This document shows, in pieces, positions 57,188-64,000 of a stretch of 64,000 nt of DNA; position 1 is the first letter of the stretch; each line of letters begins with the position of its first letter. Both the position numbers and the translations under genes were made by a program. This DNA is from Pontederia crassipes (Eukaryota; Streptophyta; Magnoliopsida; Commelinales; Pontederiaceae), in NCBI GenBank assembly GCA_030549335.1, contig CM060196.1, forward strand, positions 71,942,139-72,006,138, written 5' to 3'. Below the pieces are notes generated by a model. The model was given only the letters and a program-made list of their open reading frames with translations. It ran no database searches and was not told the DNA's origin.

Positions 57188-58560
57188 TTTGAGAGTTGTT
57201 GTCATTCTGGACATTCGATCCCGACGTGCTCGGTCCTTGGCCTCACGGGGATTGATTCTGCGGCGGGATCGACGTCTGAATTGCTTGCAATAAAGGAGCC
57301 AACTGTTGCGATAGCTACTATGACACCTCCTATGATATCTACTGTGACACCTTCTGCGATATCTGTTGTGATAGCTGCGTCACATCAGGTGCAGTGGATG
57401 AGCTCGAAGCAGATGGGTCGCATGCATATCCTCCGCTCCTCCTAGATACTTGAGCAGCTACGCATAGGCCGCGCAGGTATCCTCCTCATGTCGTGCCGAC
57501 CATCTCCTCTTAAATAGTAGGGTCCTCTACGAAATAGCAAAATTATATAACCATATAAACATTATAGATTATATTAATTATATAACATAAAAAACACTAA
57601 ACATATAAGGTGTTATATAAATAAAAAATATGAATCGCTTTCGAGAAACGTTACCTGGTGGCTGAGTATTCAGATCATCTTCATACATCTCAGTCATCTT
57701 CTCACTATACACATCCTAAAAAATTTAAACATTACACATATAAAAAATTATTTGCACATACGTCACCAACCAAGTGAACATGTGATGGCACTTATCAGAA
57801 GCCTACGAGCAGTGGGAATGACCAAGTCAATGGTCTTTCGGCTCTTGTGCGTGGCCTCGTAGACCATGCGAAATTCCACGGGACCGCCTTGTTTCTCCTT
57901 TTGTAATAAAGTTCAAATTTTATAAAATAAGCATTAGGTAAAAGTTTGATTATTCGATTTTATATCTACAGTACCATACGCTGTCAATGCTCATCAAATC
58001 GCATCAATCCGCCCGTGTGGATGTGAGCCTCGGACTTCGAAAATCGGTTAACTCTGGTCTTTTCCGAGTTTCTTTGACATTGTTCATCTATCTTGTATGA
58101 ACATCAAATACTTATAATTTGAAAATTTATAAATTTAATAAAAATAATTCAAATGTAAAGTTACTTACCACTTTCTACATAAGGACTCCCACACTGGGCG
58201 CCTAATATGCCTTAGGCATCTTCGTTTCCCAGCTCCAAAGTGAGGTCAGCGGACATGGCGACATTGCAAAACTTATACAGTCAATTTCGTAGGTGTTTCA
58301 CAGCCACCTCATCAAAAGCTCTTCGGATCGTATCTAAACTAAGATTCGGATAAAACTAATTTACCTCCTAAATAATATTATAGAAGTTAGTAATTTAAAA
58401 ATAATATAAAACAAATTATGTAACCCAAAAAAAAAGATCATACCTTAAGCGCTTGAAAAATGTCATCCCGCACAGAAACTGAGATATGTTTTCACGATCA
58501 TGCCCTGTCCGTTAAATGGGAAAGAACAATAACACTGACATCTCGCACGGTACTAGCGGG
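57188..58560 (-). pseudogene. TNPA-like plant transposase remnant
   Basis: The minus strand holds a short exon-like MVYEATHKSRKTIDLVIP string (57810-57880) and a HIHTGGLMRFDEH string (57965-58040), matching the plant transposase (Ptta/En/Spm) pattern of a basic segment followed by HTGG. The C-terminal part is Gln/Ser-rich with repeated ISQ and LSQQ (57188-57420). Stops are frequent. Confidence 0.6.
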
Positions 58561-59625
58561 TATGAAAATGGTCCTGCAATTTACAAAGAAGAATTAATTT
58601 TCAATGATATGCAAAACAAATTAATTTTCAATGATATGCAAAACAAATTAATTTTCAACTAAAATTCCTAGAACTTATTTAACTTACGGCGAGCAATGTT
58701 GTTGATTGTGACCATCCCATTATTGTGTAATCTCTCTTCGTCAGTCAAAAAGGAATCATCACTCGCTACAACTGGGGTAGGCTGAGAAAGTCCGACATCA
58801 TCGACGAGCCGTGGTACGAAATAGATCATTAGTGCACTATTAAATAATGATTAATGTAATTGAAAGAGAAATAATGATTAAATGTGAGAAATATAATGAT
58901 TAATAGTTCTCATTATTTAATAGTTCTTATGCTATCGATGACGTAGCAGGCACTATTAAATAATGATTAATGTAATTGAAAGAGAAATATAATTTCAATA
59001 ATAATAAATATATCACTTGAGGTAAGATGTCGCTCGCCAACACTGGAATATGGTGAAGTGTTCGGTAATCTCGGCGGTGGCGTAGCAACTGTCATTATAA
59101 AAGAATATTTAAAATACTTGCTTGTATTGAAGTTTATGAATATACAGGAAAAAAACCTAGTGTGATATGCCAATCGATGTCGTGCAATCGAGACGTCCCG
59201 ACTATGTGCCCCGTCAATGGTGAAGCAACTGTCACAATAACAAATAATTAGAATAATTGCATGTATAAGAAATATTAAATGCACAAGAAATAACCTGAAG
59301 TGATACATGAAGATGACCACCAATGGATCGTCTATTATGTGATGATCCTTCTACGTGCCCTATCGGCGGCGGAGCAACTGATATTATTTAAAATAATTAA
59401 TATAATTATTATAAGCAACTATAAATAAGCAGTTGACAATAAATATATCTAGTGGTCGTGATGGCTCATTCATCTGGAGTGAACGCCTAGAAAAGTGAGA
59501 TGACCCAGAAGCTCGACCTCTAGTAACCATAACTGAAAAAAAAAAACAAACTTGTGTTATTATTATATTTAATTTATAAAGTTAGAAACTCATAATTTTA
59601 TAAATTGTTAAAAGAACTATGCGAT

Positions 59626-60330
59626 TCATTTGCTTGTTTCGTATTCTAATTCATTTTCATCATCTTTCTCGTTGTCGCTATAATCTTCATTCGAGTTATC
59701 ATCAATGAAATTGTCAACGTTCACTTCTAAAAGTTCATTTGAATTGAACTCTTCCATCGGTTTAGTGTCATTGACTAATTGAATATTCTCAACTTCAATG
59801 GCTACATTAATCATCTCATTCACTCCATCTTCTTGATAGTAATCATCTATGGGCACATGATATTTCATGATTATCTATCATTGTTTCTGCTAAGAATAGT
59901 CTACTTCTCACTTTGCATGACGCATCATTCATCCTTGGTTCTTTTCGATGAATACTTAGTGTAGTACACTTGTTGCACTTATTCTGTCAATATGAATGGA
60001 TCGTATGACTGAAATCTCGATCGAGGGTTCATAACTAGCAATTTAAACTTTTGATTGATCCGAAATCCTTTCTCTGGATAGAACCAATGGCATATTAGCA
60101 CCACGACTTCGTTTGATTTTTCCAAATAAGACAACTATATGATGTCTTCTATAATGTCATAGTAATCGAAGTCCTTATCCCGTAGTTGCTTCCTAGAACA
60201 CATATGCCGCTATTAACAGTTGAATGTTATCGGCTATATTCTTCAGTATGGAATTTATATCCATTAACTATGACGCCACAGTAGGTAAAAACTTGTTTCT
60301 TCGATCCATGACCTAAATTTTGAATTTTTA
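59626..60330 (-). pseudogene. DUF4216-like segment of the second CACTA
   Basis: An acidic 80-codon end (59626-59868, runs of Asp, Glu and Asn) corresponds in place and composition to the acidic tail at 40061-40200 of the large CACTA. Upstream pieces in broken frames still carry DUF4216-like strings. The frame is interrupted several times. Confidence 0.6.
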
Positions 60331-60621
60331 AATATGTGACTAATCCATTAATAACCTACAAGAAAATAATAATCAAAAGTTATGAAAGATAGTAATAATT
60401 ACGAACAATAAAAAAGAAGTCACACTTCACATCTTAACCAATCGATAAAATGTTCGTCTTGTAGTTTAATAATTCATCGTCTGAAACTAACGGATTAATT
60501 TCTTGATATATTTCTTCAAATTTTCTGAATTCATAATTTTCAATTAATGAAATCACATAGCAACGATTACTTTTAAATTTTATAAAATTTTAAAATAAAT
60601 TGTCTTACTCGATATATGACA

Positions 60622-61990
60622 TCACCTCGCTACAATTTGCAAGGACAAAATACTCAACGGCAGTGAGATCCTGTCACTCAACACAACTTTGTGTCCTATA
60701 CCAAGAAGCGGGCATGGGTAATTGAAGATGGATAAAATATTTATGTTAACTTCTCCTTTATCTCCGTCATCATTTCTTGGAACTTGCGTATGTCGTGATT
60801 GTATGTGTGGCTTAAAGTACTTTGAAGTGAAGGTTGACACCTCCTCAATGAAATATGCTTCACATACAGAGCTTTCGATTTTTGCCTTATTCTTTTTCTT
60901 TCTTTTTAAATATAACATACACCTTTCGAAATGATACATACACTGATATTAACATGGGCTTGCAACTTTTGTTTCATATGGAAGATGTACAATCAAGTGC
61001 TCCATCACATTAAAGAAAAAATGTGAAAATATCTTCTTATCCTTGCACACGGTAATCACAATAGAAGACTCTAATCGAGAGATGTCTTCTTCCCGAATGG
61101 TGGATGTACAAAGCTCTTTAAAGAACATAGATAACTCTGTTAAAACTTCTCAGATGGACTTCGGCAAAAGTTCTTTAAAGACAATTGGAATGAGCCTTTG
61201 CCTAAAAATATGACAATCATGACTCTTCATCCCATGTATCTTCTCATTTTTCAGATTAAAATAATGAGATATGCTTGATACATATCCGTTTGAAAATTTC
61301 TATTGCTTGACACATTCTAAAACCTCTTTTCTTTGATCATTGCTCAAGAAATAAATAGCTTTTGGTTTTTTGCATTTACCATTTTGAAGATGAATGATAT
61401 TTAGCTCTGGTCTTCTGCATATAACTTTCATGTCTTCGCGTGCTTGTATGATATTTTTTGTTCTTCCTTTAACATTCATAATAATGTTGAATATGTTCTC
61501 AAATATGTTCTTCTTCACATGCATGACGTCCAAGTTATGACGTACCAAGTTTGAAGACCAATAAGGCAACTCCCAAAAAATACTTCTTTTCTCCCAATTA
61601 TGTTCACTTCCAAATCTAATTTGCTTATAAGAACCAACCTTCAATCCGAATGAGACTTCATTAAGCTTGTGCTCTATCACTTCTTGTCCCGTCAAATGAC
61701 TTGGACGCAATGTGTACTCGGTTGTATTTTTTTTAAATGAGTTTCAATCGCGATGCATCAAATTCTTCAATGGCAAAAACATCCTATGACAATCAAATCA
61801 GCAAACTTTTCTACTAATTTTCAAATAAAATAATTTTGTATTCTTTTCACATATGGGACAAGCAAGTTTACCATTTGTGCTCCAACTATGCAACATTCTA
61901 TACGTTGAAAAATCACTTATGGTCTACATTAATGCGGCTCTCATAATAAAATTTTGCTTCTTAGATTTGTTATAAGTAATCACACTATTG
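60622..61990 (-). pseudogene. TNP2/DUF4218 transposase remnant
   Basis: In order on the minus strand: STYRMLHSWSTNGKLACPIC (about 61860-61930), NWEKRSIFWELPYWSSNLVR and HNLDVMHVKKNIFENIF (61500-61600), RRPELNIIHL, and the C-terminal FERCMLYLKRK and SSVCEAYFIEE strings. These match TNP2 and DUF4218 of the large CACTA but with shifts and stops throughout. Sequence upstream of about 61990 is missing. Confidence 0.9.
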
Positions 61991-62170
61991 ATTACCTCTT
62001 ATTTTACTATCATTATCAATAATTCATATATCAATTCTATCACCTTTGCATGGAAACTCTATTTAATTATGAAATATTGCTTATTATTTTCCCTTCTTGA
62101 ATTATTCTCTAGGAATGTAACCACTATTTTAATTTTGAATTTTAGGAGAGGAAAAAAGGAGATAAAATGA

Positions 62171-63680
62171 GCTTGAAGGAGAAAGAAAAAGGGGGAGACA
62201 GAAGGAAAGGACAATGATGGGACGAAGAAGAAGATCGAAGAAAAGAAAATCTCAACTTTTGGGTAGACAGAGAATGAAAGAAACTTTTATTTTGCCTATG
62301 TCGAAGCTTGGCTAAGAACTCTTATTCCCTGTGGTGTAAATTGTGTTGCTAGGCTTGATTCCTTTTTAATAGTCATATCCATTAGACAACTAGTGATTTG
62401 TTTTAAGCTGCATTGTGAATGGTTTAATCATGTTTAACCCTTATAGATTGAGAAATCTTTTTTTATTCATACTTCATCTTATTCGAGAGAAGGGATGACG
62501 TTCCTTTAAAACTACTTGCAATTGCATTCTTCTTAACGAGCCTTTCTATTTCTGAATTAATTGAGAGGTCTAACTTATCACATTGTGAGGCGAGAGTCCA
62601 CAATGATCTCGGTTGTTTTGGATTGAGTTTTTTTTACTAAGACTAGGATTTTGATTTAAATATTTAGAAGAATCGAGAGATCACATTTCCTAATAATCAA
62701 GTTGAGAGGTCAATTGATTATCATTCCTAGACTACCTACTAACGGCTTGATTTCTAACATTCCGAGGGAGATCGAGGGATGAGTAGGAAGAGTTAGATTG
62801 TTCTTACAAGTAAGAATCAAGAGATCATCCTCCTCATTTAGGGATCACATCACAGTAGTAACCAATTTACCATAAGGGAGTTCTCGTCTCATTAAAATCT
62901 TTACCTCGACAATTTCCCTTTATTTCCTTCCTATTATCAACATTCATGGCAATTTCTGAGATATAACGAGATTTGAATTAATCTAAACACTTATGATTTC
63001 TACTCGACCTATATACTCGTAGTAGTGTGGACTCTAGAGTAATTGATTTAAAATTGAATGACATTTAGTTGTTATGAGAGATCATGACTTCTAGAGACCA
63101 CGTCAGCCATCCTCCCACAACATGTTGAGTTCATTAATCAAAGGCCTTAGACCTCATGACAACTAAATATCCGAGCATTCAAGAGAAGTACATTGAAGGC
63201 GAGACAACTACGATCGGCTTGCACTCGCCTTAGTGGAATACGGACAACCATCCCGGGTAGAATGCGAGGAACTTGATGTCGCTGAGGTTGTTTAGATGAT
63301 TTAAAAGAGGGAAAAGATTCGATTCAGAAATACAGTTCAGGATTGTTGAGAACTCTTTAGATACAACACATTTATCATTCGCCCTACTCGGGTCGCCGAC
63401 AACAAAAGAGGATTTTAGATCTTCCCTCTCGGATAGAAACTCTCAGAATCAGAGAAGAATCAAATGTAACAATGATAAGGAAAAATCACACACGCGCGCT
63501 TCAAACACATCAATGATAATCTGAGTCCCCGACTCAATATGATCGTTTATTGTCGAAATCTCAAAATACAAGTAACCCCCTCGAGTCCCAGGTTCGAAGA
63601 CGCGTGACGTCTAAACCAAATAACAAAACACAATCATTGCTAACATAACACAAATCTGAACTATGAATCACTATCGTCGG
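62171..63680. other. Unidentified repeat-like DNA
   Basis: Purine-rich near 62160-62290, then a region with recurrent GAGAGGTC/GAGAGATC strings between 62560 and 63100. It has the feel of a retrotransposon non-coding region but I find no LTR pair, primer site or coding motif inside the window. A CACACACGCGCGC run lies near 63488. Confidence 0.35.
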
Positions 63681-63893
63681 TGCTCGATTTTTCTACGTAC
63701 GATCGCGCAGAGCTTAATACATCCCTACGATCAGGGATGCAAGACAATAGTGATTTAGGAGCTCCCCTAATTCTAGCTGCAAGGAAAACAGAGAAACCAA
63801 GCAAGGGATCGACTTGATTTCTCTATGTACGATCGCGCAGAACTTGACATATCCCTAAGATTAGGGGTGTAAGATGAAAATGATTCAAAAGCT
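63681..63893. repeat. 130-bp direct duplication
   Basis: The string GATTTNTCTANGTACGATCGCGCAGANCTT and the following 50 bases occur at 63681-63768 and again at 63811-63893, offset 130. The copies differ at several positions. It may continue past the window edge; no coding content. Confidence 0.85.
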
Positions 63894-64000
63894 CAATCCA
63901 TTCATAAATCTATCACGATGCTTCAACACAAGATAAAACATAGGACAACTTCAATAAGACACTAGCAAGGCTCGACGATCTTTTAAATAATATGATATCA

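Larger units (their letters stand above)
56483..62170 (-). mobile_element. Second CACTA element, decayed, right end not found
   Basis: It starts CACTACAAGAAAATTGG at 56483. Subterminal motifs are GACGCTA/TAGCGTC, unlike the CGACGG family of the other two CACTA elements, so this is another subfamily. Minus-strand remnants of a TNPA-like gene (57188-58560), a DUF4216 segment (about 59626-60300) and TNP2/DUF4218 (60622-61990) keep the same gene order as the large CACTA. No CTTGTAGTG end is seen; the element is truncated near 62000-62170 or disrupted. Confidence 0.85.

Noticed and set aside
1-64000. tRNA, rRNA or snRNA genes
   Set aside because: No cloverleaf with A and B boxes or known RNA core was found on reading; a covariance-model scan would be decisive.

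Overview
This is a window of nuclear DNA from a flowering plant, probably a eudicot. The evidence is spliced wall-associated-kinase (WAK-like) genes with GT/AG introns, AT-rich intergenic DNA, and heavy loads of plant-type Ty3/gypsy, Ty1/copia, CACTA, hAT and PIF/Harbinger-like elements. The species cannot be named from the sequence. I see no tRNA, rRNA, CRISPR array or operon. No host gene in the window looks intact.

Layout. 1-1800: AT-rich flank with two segments that recur elsewhere (55-310 matches 34937-35215; 1626-1797 matches 12376-12543). 1801-12267: a decayed minus-strand Ty3/gypsy element with unusually long LTRs (about 2.7 kb) and an initiator tRNA-Met type primer site. 13624-14314: a small inverted-repeat element. 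16400-24284: WAK-like pseudogene 1 (plus strand). It has a signal peptide, galacturonan-binding domain, EGF exon and kinase exon. A long second intron holds a non-autonomous CACTA element, an hAT-type MITE, a GC-rich block and a TAGGGGTG-type element. The kinase exon has two frameshifts and is cut by a copia LTR. 24285-34936: two related copia elements head to head, a minus-strand copy joined through broken LTRs to a plus-strand copy, with an hAT MITE (8-bp target duplication) inside the second. 36472-36660: relic of a third WAK EGF exon. 36676-45138: a nearly complete 8.5-kb CACTA element with perfect ends, a 3-bp target duplication, arrays of palindromic subterminal repeats, a TNPA-like gene and a TNP2 transposase gene spoiled by stop codons but not by frameshifts. 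45821-49382: WAK-like pseudogene 2 (minus strand), interrupted in exon 1 by a 970-bp hAT-type element with a perfect 8-bp target duplication. 50692-56480: AT-rich DNA with a Tourist-like MITE, another small inverted-repeat element, a 280-bp tandem duplication and a copia polypurine-tract/LTR edge. 56483 to about 62170: a second, badly decayed CACTA element of another subfamily. 62171-64000: unidentified repeat-like DNA with a 130-bp direct duplication.

Reading. A small cluster of WAK-like receptor kinases (cell-wall pectin sensors at the plasma membrane) duplicated here. It was then dismantled by transposons: gypsy and copia insertions, an hAT insertion in coding sequence, CACTA insertions in an intron and in an exon relic, and small frameshifts. 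The most unusual points are (1) a TATA-like box plus pyrimidine tract plus GC-rich minisatellite module carried by both a CACTA and an hAT element, in both cases pointing toward a downstream WAK kinase exon; (2) the copia-copia inverted repeat with arms of several kb, which would give a long hairpin if read through; and (3) a TNP2 frame broken only by stop codons, most of them explicable as C-to-T changes. All homology calls are from reading translations and motifs by eye; no database search was run.
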